Below the pieces are notes generated by a model that searched no databases, had not been told where the DNA came from, and saw nothing but the letters and a program-made list of their open reading frames with translations. Both the position numbers and the translations under genes were made by a program. DNA of 64,000 bases. It comes from Absidia repens. Lineage: Eukaryota > Mucoromycota > Mucoromycetes > Mucorales > Cunninghamellaceae. Where the stretch lies: the NCBI GenBank assembly GCA_002105175.1, contig MCGE01000009.1, positions 1,674,001 through 1,738,000 on the forward strand, in the 5' to 3' direction. Shown here piece by piece: positions 1 through 14,343 of this stretch (the stretch's first letter is position 1; every line of letters begins with the position of its first letter).

Positions 1-533
1 TGTCGGTTTGCATATAGCGTTCAAATAGTTGCATGGCATCGTCAGAGTTGAGTTCCATTTTGTCAGAAAAGAGAGATGATGAAAGAGGTGGAAAGGGTAA
101 TGCCATTTTGTCTTGATCTATCATTGCAGGCTTGTATACTTGCGTGGAGCGTTTGTTTATTGAGTCCATCGTGACAGTTGATTCCGTGTTGGGGGTGGGT
201 GCATGATTTTTTTCAACTTGATCTATGGTGCTAACAGTACGTCGTTTGGATAAGTAGCGCCGTAACACAAAATAGCAGAGTAAAAGGACCAGAAGACCAA
301 CAACGATAGCCATGACAACGACAGCCCAGATAGGAAAGTCCAGTGATGACTGATCTGATGTAGGATCTTATGAAAAAAAAGATGTATTAGTAAAAAAAAA
401 TCAGTTTACATAGCTATGGGATCTCTTTTGTTCAAAGATCGTCTGATGCTTTGTTCTTACCAGCTGCGAATGTCAGATCAAGGAACGCGATTAATAGAAG
501 TAGTAGTATGATGGCATTCGGTGTCATCCCCAT
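1..533 (-). CDS. Single-pass membrane protein, 3' end outside window
   Basis: I do not recognise this gene. Two exons are visible: 533-461 and 366-1, joined by a GT-AG intron with a CTAAT branch-like site. The protein starts MGMTPNAIILLLLLIAFLDL, a signal peptide, followed after cleavage by only about 15 extracellular residues (DPTSDQSSLDFP). A strong transmembrane helix (IWAVVVMAIVVGLLVLLLCY) comes next, then a basic stop-transfer stretch (RRYLSKRR) and a hydrophilic Ser/Thr/Asn-rich cytoplasmic tail. The tail is still open at base 1, so the C-terminus lies to the left. The start was chosen because it opens a signal peptide; an upstream in-frame methionine exists but would add a T-rich-derived hydrophobic stretch that looks like 5'UTR. 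The topology resembles small sensor or anchor proteins, but no family motif is visible. Confidence 0.6.
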
Positions 534-1699
534 ATTAAATAACGTATAGTGTAATATTAAAAGTATAAAAATAATGACCAACAGTAGTTGTAATAATAAA
601 AAGCAAGAAAAAAAAAAGGAAGATAGGAAAGAGAGAAGAAAGGAAAAAACGGAGAAGATGGACAAAAAACGCAGGAGAGTCGGCGGTTTAAAATAGGAGA
701 AAGTAAAATGGGAAGAAATGTACTCTTCTCCAAAGATCAACAATTACTTGTAATACTCCTATACCAACCAAGGAGTTGAACAAGCTCACAGAAGCTAGCT
801 CATCCAAGGCTCTGACTTGGTTTAGTAGTTTAACACAAGTTTTGCCTAATAATAACACACACACAAAAAAAAAGGAGGATAATCATACATAACGGGTACC
901 ATGTAAAAATAAATATAATATGAAAGCATACAGCGCAATTCAATAAGCTTTATTAAGTTTTCATTGTCAATTAAAAATAAAACAGCCACTACGTATGATA
1001 ACACTAGAATAAAATAGTATCATAAATAATATATTACGATAATATTGTATGTCTTCATCGCCAAGAGCCAGCCCATCAAACGCTCCGAAGCGCTTCCACC
1101 CGTCAAAGTGTCACTACCACCATCGCTACTAATATTGCAGCTACACTATATGCCCTATTTTTGATATTATTTTTGCGGGCGTTGTTTAGCATATATTAAG
1201 GTATAATCGTTGTTGCTGCTGCAGTGCCAGGAATTGATGCGAAGCTGTATATCATAGAGGCAACATGTTCAGGCACTTGCGTTGATCTTATTGTTGCGAG
1301 AAATCTAGTCGTCGACCCATTGGTAGAATTGCAATCGAGTACTTGTTTGAACTCAAAACACCCCAATTAGGGAACCATACAAGGCACTTTTTGAAAACAC
1401 AGCGGAGGAGGATGGGTAGCACAAAATAAAAACAATACCTATTTTTTCCACCTTTTATAAATCTTCATACAATACCTGATCACTTATTTAACGTTTATTT
1501 AGTTGTCCGAAAAACCATTGAAGACTTTTTAACAAACTACCTATTTTATATTTCCATATGTTGCACTTCAGCAAGGACGTAAAGTTAATCTTAATTGTTG
1601 CAGTTTTTTTATATTCAATTTCAAAACATGCTTATACAGCACTTTGGAAAAAAAAAAAAAAAAGATCGACCGAACGTCAGGGGTTAGTTTGTTGAAATA
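534..1699. other. Intergenic, no supported gene; possible gene relic
   Basis: This stretch is AT-rich with A/T homopolymers. On the minus strand around 1360-1060 there are two short open pieces. The first reads like a secreted-protein fragment (LDCNSTNGSTTRFLATIRST) and the second ends in a hydrophobic tail (SASERLMGWLLAMKTYNII). They are separated by a stop and lack splice sites that would join them. It may be a decayed gene or chance; nothing else is seen. Confidence 0.3.
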
Positions 1700-2712
1700 T
1701 TGTTTTTGGTGAGACTAGGTTGATTGATATGAATGGTAAAGCGGGAATATGGTCACGTTTCATATCAATTCACCTTAAACTAGTAACAAATCATTAGGTC
1801 TCTTGGACGAGGGGCAAGTAGTCATGGTTAACCTGGAACGCAGTGCCAAATAATCTATATCGGCAGCCACACGCACGACCCGACCTATATTTATTTGCAT
1901 GACTAGCTGAACAGGAATATGTTCATCTTTAGTAATAAGTGACCTAAGAGAGTCAACCAGTCTCTGGTATAAAGGGAAAAGTAGTCATGGTGATGAACGA
2001 GAAAGGAAATATTTGGTAGCAAGCAGCTATAACAGCGTCATCGTTTACTATAACTTGGATTAGGGAATACGTAAGAAAAATGCAACTTTTATTAAAGCAT
2101 AATGGAAGATACTAAAACTTACAGTGAGCATTTATTGTAAAAAGGCATGTAATTGAAAGGATCTATTCGTGCAAGAATCAGGGGGGATAATGAAACCTTT
2201 GAAGAATGAGCAACACTAATCTAAAGAGACTACTTTAAAATGGAAACTAATATAATCTACAAGGAATGAGAAAGACTATGAGACATCAGTTATTGAAGCA
2301 CAACAATAAAAGTAAACGGGGACGATGATAAAAACGGGATCTCTTATACAACACATGAGAGAGACTAATGGGGCATTTTTCATTGAAGCGAGTAAGAGGA
2401 GACATATTTTATTCAGATGTAGATAAAACGATGGACAAGCTAAAACTAAACTAAGCTAATGAAGGCTTCAAAAAGCCAACTAATGTTGGGTTCAAATCCT
2501 GAATCCAAAATGAAAGGGTTTCCCCATGCATCTTGTAATCCCTGAGCTAAAAATAAAAACCCTTCTAAACTAGTTCTAACACTATTCTAAGTCCAGAATG
2601 GCCCTATAGATGTCATAATTGTGAAGAATTAAAGAAAGAAAAAAGGGAAAAAAGGAAAGACTGAAAAAATAAAAAATAAAATATCACATGAGCGGGAGTT
2701 AAAATATTCTCT
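1700..2712 (+). repeat. Dispersed repeat family, copy A (near full length)
   Basis: This is copy A of a repeat also found at 17680-17945 (-), 30893-31885 (-), 37455-37843 (+), 44370-45424 (+) and 55750-56612 (+). The left end has a TTGATTGATATGAATG...GCGGGAATA block near 1720. An internal GACC..ATTTATTT...AACAGGAATAT block lies near 1880. The right part carries CATGAGAGAGACTAATGGGG (2354), the core AAAGGGTTTCCCCATGCATC (2513), CTAAACTAGT..TAACACTA, an A-rich tract and a degenerate end CACATGAGCGGGAGTTAAAA (2685). No long ORF crosses it. The class (MITE, SINE, solo LTR or RNA gene) is unknown. Boundaries are good to about 30 bp. Confidence 0.75.
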
Positions 2713-3574
2713 GGCCTTCTCGCTCCACTGCTGTTCTGATTTGCTTGACTTTTTTCGACATTTTTTTTCCGGAAGATTGTTGTCTTTCTATTATATTGTG
2801 TACATACACATCAGGAGAACGATATCACCCACAATAACGGTATGATGCAATTTCGCCTTCCCGTTGATGTCCTTATTGTTGTCCCTGCTGTTCTGGTTTT
2901 TTTTTTTAAAAAAAAAAAACGTCTTGTTGTTTCGATTTCTCAACCCCGCAACCAAAACTGACCAAATTCAAGCGTAGGGTTATGTATATATATACATATA
3001 GCTACGTCATCAACAACATAAAATTTTCTATGAATCTATACTAAACCTTAATCATACAAGTGTTCTAGAAAGGTTTTGCTTAACATTGAACCTAAACGAC
3101 TTTTGTTTTTTTGACTAGTATCCACCTTTTTTCCTCGAAGGTGCCTGGAAATTTAGAGTTTTTTGCCTTTCGTTTACTAAATATGACTCCATAATTCTGT
3201 GTAATTTCATACATACTACTTCATAACAATGCCGGATGTTCGTTAAAGATAGTTGTACGTTTGTATTATTCAACAGAAGCCATTTGATATCCACCTATAT
3301 AAAAAAAATCCATTTCATGTCGTATCCCTTCGTTTCCACGCCATTTACTCCTTACTCAAAGTAAACCAGTATTAGGAAAATCCGCATTTCCGACTTCCAT
3401 ATTTTTTATTACTCCTTCACAATTGATAGACAAATAAAAACGCTGGTATAAATACATATTTTCTTTATTAGATATCATCATAGGTTGAGAAAATAATAAT
3501 TTATATATATATATAACTAATCTAAACTGTTCACTAAATGATGTACAGTACAGTATAATTAAGGTAATCTAAGA
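2713..3574. other. Intergenic, nothing recognised
   Basis: AT-rich spacer between repeat copy A and the 3' end of the SLC49-type gene. A TTTATTAGATATC at about 3465 reads AATAAAG on the minus strand and could be the poly(A) signal of the gene at 3575-5432. I see no coding region or RNA gene. Confidence 0.4.
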
Positions 3575-5432
3575 CTATTCTACACTAATCACCATGGATC
3601 GTTTCAAAACACCATTTACTCGAGTCATTGCCAAAGTCCCTAATATCATCGTTGCTAATAAGCACAAGAGTGGCCAGCGCATATTGAAATCTTGATTTGC
3701 ATTTTCGGTCCAGCCCATGAAAGCTACCAGAACAACGCCACCAATATTTCCAACCAAAAACAGGTAACCAGTGGGGATAATTTCATTGATCGGGTAAAAA
3801 AGTTCGCCACAGTACTGGAAGATAGCGGGTGCAATGGCTAAAAAAAAAAAAGAAAGAAAGGAAGGAGGGGGGGGGCGTAAGGATGATTTGATTAGCATGT
3901 GTGCATGAATTGTATTTTTCTTCCGTTATTGAGTTTTAGGGGCTAGACTTACAATAAGAAGAGGCACCAAATAGAATACTATGAGTCAAAATAATTATAA
4001 AGAAAAGATTGAGACAACGATATACTGATATCGACAATATTCCCATCATATATACTTACCAAGAAGTAACAACGCCCATAACATACTTGCATTCGATTGA
4101 CAGATACAAGGCAATCAAACTAAGGGTAGTAAGCAGAGATAAAATGTTGCACACGTGCCGATATTTCTTGGTTTTGTCTAGGTAATGACCAACTAGTATA
4201 CTTCCAGGGACACCGATTGACAAAGTCGCACATGACAAGAGCCCTACATCACCTTCACTGATGATATCCGCAAATGGAGGAAGTAACACTTGATCGATCA
4301 AAGTGATGATTGCACATTGAGCACCTAGTGTAGAAAAATAGCTTAGTGATTAATCCGGTCCCGCCATTTTTTTCAAACGTCTTACCAAAGATTACCCCAT
4401 AGGCAAGTAAGAGATATTTGAAATTCTTTTCTTTGAATAACTTAGCAGTAGGAGACACTCCATGGCTGTTATCACCAGGAAGAGCAGCACTATTCATAAA
4501 ATAAAAGAAGAGGGTGTGAGAGGGGGATATGAGTACCATGAAAATGAGTAAGCGTCCTTTCTTACCTTGTATGAATATTGTAAGGTGGCTGTTTTTGAAA
4601 CGCCGACCATACCATGATCAACACCAATGAGCAAAGAAGAAACTGACAAAATAATAACCGAGGAATATCATGCATCATGGTTGCTTGTTTGATTGCCCAA
4701 GGAGACCATAGACACCCCATGGCAATCCCAAGATTATTGGCAGACACGGCAATGGCAGTTGCAAAATTGATTTCCGATGCTGGGAACCAAGCGACAGCAA
4801 GTTGCGGAGGAATCGCCAGCATAAATACCTGTGCTGTATATACAAAAAAAAAAAAAAAAAAAAAAAAGATCATCAAATGACAGATTCCGTTATGTACCAC
4901 CCGCACTACCTCCTTATGTATTCTTACCTAAAGCTGCCAATGTTTGACCAATGAATAAGAAAAAGAATCCACAAAGAGTTGGCGAGGAACCTCCGTACCA
5001 GCGAATCATCGCGCCAAAAAGGTTTAATACGGCGCCTATCATGATGCCCCGCTTGAGACCACTGCCAGGTACAACATATGTCATTGGAGAAGAGGAAGAA
5101 GAGTCTGTATTGTCACTGTTGGTTTTGTTGCGAATAATGGTATCGTCAAAGACTGGAAAGGTAAAATGAATCACAAGAGGGTATAGGAACATATATACAG
5201 AGGAGAGAGAGTGAATGGCATTGGTGGTTAGAGTGGAAGCGTGCTGAAAATAGTAGTCAACAAAGATATACAGACACGGGGCGAAGGTCACCCACATGAG
5301 CGCACTGCTGAAGGAAAAGAAGGAGAAGGATAAGAGGACGTACCAGCGCCATGACGATCGTGTTCCTGTCGATAGTTGTTGCGATTGCTGCTCTTGTGGG
5401 ATTTGTAACAGTGGACTCGTTTCACTAACCAT
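3575..5432 (-). CDS. MFS transporter of the FLVCR/SLC49 family
   Basis: Six exons: 5432-4928, 4833-4566, 4489-4386, 4324-4060, 3978-3953 (26 nt) and 3837-3575, giving 476 aa in frame. The order of motifs follows animal FLVCR/SLC49 proteins: WRWYVLLSFSFFSFSSALMW in helix 1, then VYMFLYPL, GAMIRWYGG..FLFIGQTLAALAQ, the AIPPQLAVAWFP..E block with AIAVSANNLGIAMG, and a second half with DKTKKYR and GASSYSIAPAIFQYCGELFYP. About twelve membrane segments are expected, as in the major facilitator superfamily. Animal members carry heme, choline or related substrates; the substrate here is unknown. The N-terminus has a dileucine-like TSPLLQIPQ. The gene is divergent from DBP2, with start codons 264 bp apart. 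Confidence 0.85.
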
Positions 5433-5696
5433 TCTAGCATAAAAGGCGAATCAGGGTGAAACCGACAAAATAGAGAGAGAGATAAAAAAAAAAGAGAGGC
5501 AAGAGGAGGAAAGGCACCAGAAAAAAATGATTGGACTGTGAATCAATGTCCGTCAGGTTTCATTCCGTCATCCAATCAAAATCAATAATCTTTAGTTTCG
5601 GACAAAATTTTTTCATATTTTCTCTCTTTCTCCTTTTTTTTTTTTTATCTTCCTTTTGCTTTCTTTCTCCTTTATTGAATACAACAACAAGGAAAT
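5433..5696. promoter_or_regulatory. Divergent promoter, SLC49-type gene / DBP2
   Basis: 264 bp between two ATGs. It contains CATCCAATCAAAATCAATAA at about 5570, with a CCAAT motif on the plus strand, and a T-rich tract (5633-5648) just before the DBP2 start. No TATA box is obvious. Function is inferred from position. Confidence 0.45.
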
Positions 5697-8367
<2,671 letters not shown>

Positions 8368-9132
8368 ATAATTTTATATCATTTCCACACTTCTTTATTA
8401 TCACTCCTCCATTCTATTTACACCTTGTTTATCCATTGCATTCTCTTTTATTTCGATATTCCATTTGATTATGTTTCCCCATCGTATTTTTTAGCTTTAC
8501 TTTCTTAGTTTTTACACTGTCATTCTTCTCAATAAAAATAAATTCAATTGAAAATAAATGCTTTCTACAGTGGTACGTGATTTTGAAGAACAATTCCACC
8601 TTGTTCTTTAAAATCACAAATATCTATGACTACAAGGAAAAATGGGGTGATGCGTATGAATGTATGTGCTGTATATATGGATATTTTTTTGTATGTCTAT
8701 GGGTATTTTTTGTGTATATGTTGATTTTTTTTCTTTTGGTATACGTATATATGGCTACTTTTTTGTGTAGATATGGTTGTTTGGAAGAATGATGTTGCGG
8801 GGCATTTTTATGATTTGACATCTATTTTATGACATCAGAACTGCTCGAAAGGCACGGAACAAAACAAGCAGTGTAATGATTGGCTCGTTTTATAAAAAAA
8901 AATGCAACCATGAATAAAGACAAAACATTGGATGAGAGAGACTGTAGCATAAAAATAGCGCATGATTCAGTTTAATAAAGAATTTTATTGGACAAAAAAA
9001 AAAGTAATACATGCTTAAAAAACGGATCAAAGTAGCAAAAAAAAAAAAAAAAGGGGAAGGGGTAGGAATAATAAAAATAAATAAAAAGTAAACTATAGCT
9101 AAACTAGTGTGCTAGTGCGGGGAAGGGTCTAT
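8368..9132. other. Convergent 3' spacer, DBP2 / HAP5
   Basis: 3' regions of two convergent genes. AATAAA-type signals occur near 8530 (CTCAATAAAAATAAATT) for DBP2 and, on the minus strand, near 8970-8990 (TTTAATAAAGAATTTTATTG) for HAP5. A strong hairpin sits at 8577-8617 (separate entry). No gene is seen. Confidence 0.5.
8577..8617. repeat. Short perfect-type inverted repeat (hairpin)
   Basis: Left arm GTGATTTTGAAGAACAA (8577-8593), 7-nt loop, right arm TTGTTCTTTAAAATCAC (8601-8617). The arms pair 16 of 17, with one G/T pairing position. It lies about 210 bp past the DBP2 stop. It could be a 3'-end RNA hairpin or a tiny foldback remnant; the function is unknown. Confidence 0.7.
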
Positions 9133-9231
9133 CTATTCGTGGGTTTCTTCTGACCTTGATGAGTTTGCAGAGGATTGCGCAGGCTGATTTCGAGGTTGAT
9201 GTTCGGGCATGGCATGGTGCGTTGCATAAGG

Positions 9232-9266
<35 letters not shown>

Positions 9267-10419
9267 GGTGTTGCTGAGCAGCAAATTGTTGTAGATGTAA
9301 TTGATATTGATGTACTTGTTCAGGTGTCAACTACCAAAAAAAAAAAAAATACAGTGTTAGCATTTCTTTGTTCATCGTACACCATTTTCTTTTTCAGTTT
9401 TACCTGGGATAAGGATGATGGATAATACGTAGCGTCCATTTGTTGCTGTTGTTGTGGTGGTTGTGGTTGTGGTTGCTGTTGAGGGACCTATAAAAATTGG
9501 GGGGTATATTAGTTTAGGTAGCAGATGGGTCTCTCTACTTGGATTTACTTACTTGACCAGGGGGTGCAAAGGATGGAAGACCTTGAGGCTGTTGATAGTA
9601 GTTGGCATAATTTTGTTGTTGATCATATACAGCAGAGCTGGTGGCCTAACAGAGCACATCGAGACGATGGTTAGTATTGTACAAGTTACATTTTCAAACC
9701 ATTTCCGTGTTTTCCCTGTTACCTTCGAAGCTTCTTCGCGGGGCACAATATCGATCAAGAAATCGCACATATCTGTTTTGGAAATGGCAGTAGCAATATC
9801 CGACCGCTGAAGTGTTCGTCGTTTGTTTTCTTCGGCATGCACCCTTAAGAAATAACAAGTGGTGTTAGTAACAGAGGCATGTTTTTATATTGCATATATC
9901 AGCTGTCAGGGCTATTACCAAGCGCGTTTTGTCAATTCGGTAATGAAGATTTCACACCCCTTGGCAAACAGTATAGGAGCCTATATGCAGATAGATTAAA
10001 GGTAAGTATAACGCTTTTTTATTCTAGTATTCTTATTATCGGTCCATACTTCCGCACTAATCATCTATTGAAAAAAAAAAAAAAAATCAACGTGTTAGAT
10101 CAAAACACACAACGCTAGAAGCCAATAAACGTCGGGGTATTACCTTGACATCTTGATCAGTTTTCATCACTTTTTTGATACGAGCCAAGGGCAAAGGGTG
10201 GTTTTTGAAGTCGGGTTCACTGTTGTCTGCAATAGCGATTTGTTCGTGCCAGAATTTAGGTAGATCAAACACTGGATGTCCTCCTGGTGCCGTTCCACCA
10301 CTTCCAGAAACAGCAGCAGCAGCGGCAGCAGCGGCGGCAGCAGCAGTAGCAATAGCAGCACTACTGGGTTGTTGATGGTGATGGTGAGGATACTGTGGAT
10401 CGTTGTTGTTGGAAGCCAT
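9133..10419 (-). CDS. HAP5: CCAAT-binding factor subunit HAP5 / NF-YC
   Basis: Seven exons: 10419-10144, 10064-10050 (15 nt), 9980-9919, 9843-9723, 9645-9553, 9487-9404 and 9330-9133, giving 282 aa. The histone-fold subunit of the HAP/NF-Y complex, which binds CCAAT boxes with HAP2 and HAP3. The protein has a His/Gln- and Ala-rich N-terminus, then the core FWHEQI...[22 protein letters not shown] (supplied only by the microexon), [21 protein letters not shown] and [31 protein letters not shown]. The C-terminus is Gln-rich with a CAA/CAG run (9230-9262). The start is the ATG directly before the ASNNND segment; an upstream alternative codon would translate 5'UTR. Without the microexon the fold would lose five residues of its first loop/helix. 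Confidence 0.95.
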
Positions 10420-10496
10420 TTTTTTAAGAAGAAGAGTGAAACAAAGAAAAGAAAAAAAATTAATCATCGAGAGCCCTTTAACACGTCACGTTTCTC

Positions 10497-10501
10497 ATTG
10501 G
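10497..10501 (-). promoter_or_regulatory. CCAAT box in the HAP5 promoter
   Basis: On the minus strand the sequence reads CTAGCCAATGAG, which fits the NF-Y consensus flanks. It is about 78 nt upstream of the HAP5 start codon, within the usual distance. This suggests, but does not prove, autoregulation by the complex that HAP5 belongs to. Confidence 0.5.
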
Positions 10502-11707
10502 CTAGATTTTTGGAGCGGTATATCAAAAATATGTCCAATTCAAAATTCAAATACTGATCCAGCAAGTCAAAAGAACCCATAACCATGACTATAGGCTAAT
10601 ATTAACATTGAGAAAGAAATAGGCAAAACTTCCTTCTTTTCCAGATATGTGCCTGAGAATTGTTTCAGTATATCGTGATAGATTGTTATATTCAATTTCT
10701 TTCTCCAAAAATATCTCTTTAGACGATTGTCCCCTACATAGAGATTGAAGGTCAATATAAACGATGAGGGTTCGTCAGGGCAGAGATACTACTTTTTTGT
10801 TATTTACGCACTGTATAAATTCATTGCTGTATTCTGCATTTCATATAAATAACGTACTTTTATCTACATTTGCTCGATGAAATCTAATGGTAGCATATGG
10901 CTTGAAACCCCTTAAAAAAATAACACGCATCCACCTTATCGTAACATTTTAGAACAATGAACAAGATTTGGAGCAAATATTGGCGACTGGGGCCCTAAAG
11001 AGCCACAGGTAGGTTAATTGGAGGGAGAGCAATAGATTTTTGAAATGGTGATCACATGTTAATTTAAGACAGACTTATCGTATCTTGTTCCCCTTTTTAT
11101 TTTAATAGGATGATCCATATCATTAGAGGTAATAATAATAATAATACTAATAATGTAATGCAAAAAGTGGACTCATCACCTTGAATTGCGATCTAACGGT
11201 TCAAATTTAATACAGTAAACATACTCCGACTGAATCCCATTTCTGTGCCATGCCGTATTATTGTACAGTACAATACGGTAGCGAAAGGGTTGTTTGGGGA
11301 GGAGTTGATATCAATACCTGGTTATGATAGTTATTTATTTATTTAGTTAGTTAGTTATACAGTAATAGGATGTTGAACAGTTTGATTATAAAATGAATAA
11401 ATTGCTATACTGTAATATGATGTTGAACAGTTTTACTTTGTCTTACCGTATACAATCACACCCTTTCATCTTTTTGCATAGAAAACATGTGAGGAAGCTC
11501 CAATTTGGTTTTATATCTTCCACCCTAATTTTGGAGGTCAGGTTACACACATCATTTAAACTTGATCTTTTTTTTTTTTTTATCAGCCTATGGAAAATAA
11601 AAAAAATATTATATACTCCACAAATTTAAGCTTTCTTTTCCCTTTTCCCTTTCCTTGCCTTTCCTTTCCTTTCCTTTTCTTTTCTCGAACGTTGCTTATA
11701 CATATCC
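10502..11707. other. Intergenic, divergent promoters HAP5 / Arf GEF
   Basis: 1.2 kb without a supported gene. It holds a bulged palindrome at about 11254-11280 (CCGTATTATTGTAC then GTACAATACGG), short TTAG repeats at 11340-11355, and a pyrimidine-rich CCTTTCCTTTCC tract at 11643-11685 directly before the Arf GEF start, typical of a fungal promoter/5'UTR. Confidence 0.4.
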
Positions 11708-14311
11708 ATGGTACCTAATTCTCGCATTGTCCCTCCTCCTTCCCCTATTGAAAACGAACGTTATATTAAACGATCGTCCCCTTATACACCTCCACCAGAA
11801 ACCCCGTCAGCAAAGGACGGCAGAACAACAAGATATCTTTCTCGAGTGGTACCTCCACCAACTCCTCCCTATGGCAGCAACCCAACCAATTTTTCGAGTA
11901 ATGACCCTCATCGATCTCTACCTACCATTGGAAAGCAACAGCAACAGCAACAACAACAACAGCAACAACAACAGCAACAACAACAGCAAATTAAAAGGAA
12001 ACCATTAGGTGATACTTCGAATCTACTTAAAACACAAAGTCCTCCCACTAACACGTACCAACACCAACAGCAACAGCAACACCATCACCAACACCAACAC
12101 CATCACCAACACCAACACCATCACCAACAGCAACACCAACAACAGCAACAGCAACAGCAACACCATCCGCGGCCGACTGCAGCAGCGCGCCATCAAGAAT
12201 TGTTACTACGATCTCCACAAATGTCTTCCGTGCCGGCTTCAAATTATGTACCTCCATTAGACTCTTCTCGCTTTCACAGCAATGATCGATCTTATACAAC
12301 AGATGCCCTGACAGCTGATGATGCCAAAAAGGTACAGTACGGTATTACAAAAACAATGACCTTGTTCGAGCAAACATATTTATTCCCTCCCTTCCCATTT
12401 TTATTATGTATTATTATATAGAAAACTAATGGCCGAAAAGGGCTTGGAAAGTTCTTCAAGAAACTCGGAAAGGTAAAGATTATTAATTACTAACATATAG
12501 GAAAGTAAGCGGATTGTCCAGATTAACTGTTTATAATCTCTTGATTTCGCTATAGTCCACAGAAGAGGATGATGGTGCACCTCAGGTACGATCTATTGGA
12601 AGTGTTGTTTCTGTAAAATCATCAAGATCCTATCACAATATACCTTTGGCACCACCACCCCCTCCTCCCGCTCCAACACACAAACAACCAGATGATTTGA
12701 TCTCTAGTTTACCCCAGGAATATCGATCTCGACTTATCACAAACAAAGACATCAGCAAAAGCAATAGCAGCAGCAGAAGCAGTAGCAACGACCCATCTAG
12801 TAACGATAGTGCATCATTAGGTCCATTACCACCAATGCCAACTCTGCATCAAACTCCTGATTTCTCAAAATCATCAACCTTATCTCCCAATCAGCTATTA
12901 CCGCCACCGCCAACGCCACAGCAACCACAGCAAAATCAACTTCTTCCAACATCATCTTTATCATCATCATCACCGCCTTTACTACCAACCATTGACGCTA
13001 TAAAGGCATCAACTACACCATTATCGACAGTTACTCCTCCTACTCCCGCACCACTTTACCATGAGCCTTTAAAAGACCACGAGCTGCCCACGGATAAATC
13101 ATCTTCTATCTCCACAACCTCTGCCACCAGTCCTCCTCGCTGGTCCGTGTCGACTCGAAAATCCTCTGTCTCTTATTCCATATACAGTACTTTTGGTGGT
13201 GACTCGTTTACATCTCAGGAAGCGTTAGATTCAGCAACATCAACAACAGGTACAGCCATGTCACTCTCCTCTTCGTCTGGTGTCAATCTTTCTCCAAGCA
13301 ACAATAACGGCAAAGATCAACAACAACAACAACAACAGCAAGACCGTGATTCCAGTGACGATTTGGCTCAAATTGTGGCAAATAATGTCCAACGACGAAA
13401 CCAGGCTCGTGTCATCTCGCCACCAATCTCACCACCTGAGCATGAGGATCAACAACACGACTATATGAACACCAAGTCAAACGAATATCCAACCTTCAGG
13501 ACCGAACAAAATGGGCACCAGGTACGCAGCAACATTGATGATGATTATGGGGTAGGCAAGGTCACTGATACCGACGATTCTGATGACGATGACGATGATG
13601 ACGACGATGACGATTTTGTGGATGCAACTGGATTCAGTCAAGAGGATATTGAACGTGAACGATTTGATTCAAGGTTATCGAAGCGACTGAGCGGTGGCCA
13701 TTATGGAAGTGCAGGGGGACTACTGCATAGTATTGAAGCGGCGCAAAGACGGACAACGCACTATCGTCGTTCCAATGGATTAGATATGAAACCTTTACCA
13801 AAAATGGATACCGATAATACAGCAACAATAGCAGCCGACGACAACAACAAAAACGATGACGACGACAATGATGATGGTGATGATGATGACAGGGTCCTAT
13901 CTAAGGAAGACAGGGAACGTATGCGACAAAAATCGGTAGATGCTTTGACTGGCGGGGTTACCAAAAAGAACAACAGCAGTAGCAGCACTGGCGCCACCAT
14001 TTCATCCTCGTTACTTGATCGAAAAGATACCAATAGTACGCCAAAGGAATCAACAGCTTTGTTTGACTCGTCCCTCACCACATCCAGTTTTTGGAACGAA
14101 AACCCTAGCCTGACTTTGAATGGGTTTGGTGGCGACCTTTTACCCACAACCACGTCTACTCGACCTACACAATCGACCGACTTCTCTGCTCAGCCATCTG
14201 AAACTCACGAAGCAAGCGAATTGGCGGAAAGGTTATGGGAGGAAGACGAATCTTTTGTCACCAGAGACCACATGGCTGAATGGCTTGGAACAAGGTAGAC
14301 TGGATTGGTTA

Positions 14312-14343
<32 letters not shown>

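Noticed and set aside
2481..2495. tRNA B-box-like GGTTCAAATCC in repeat copy A, suggesting a SINE
   Set aside because: The match is not kept in the other copies (GGTCCAAAATC, CCTTCAGATCC) and no A box or tRNA-like fold was found.
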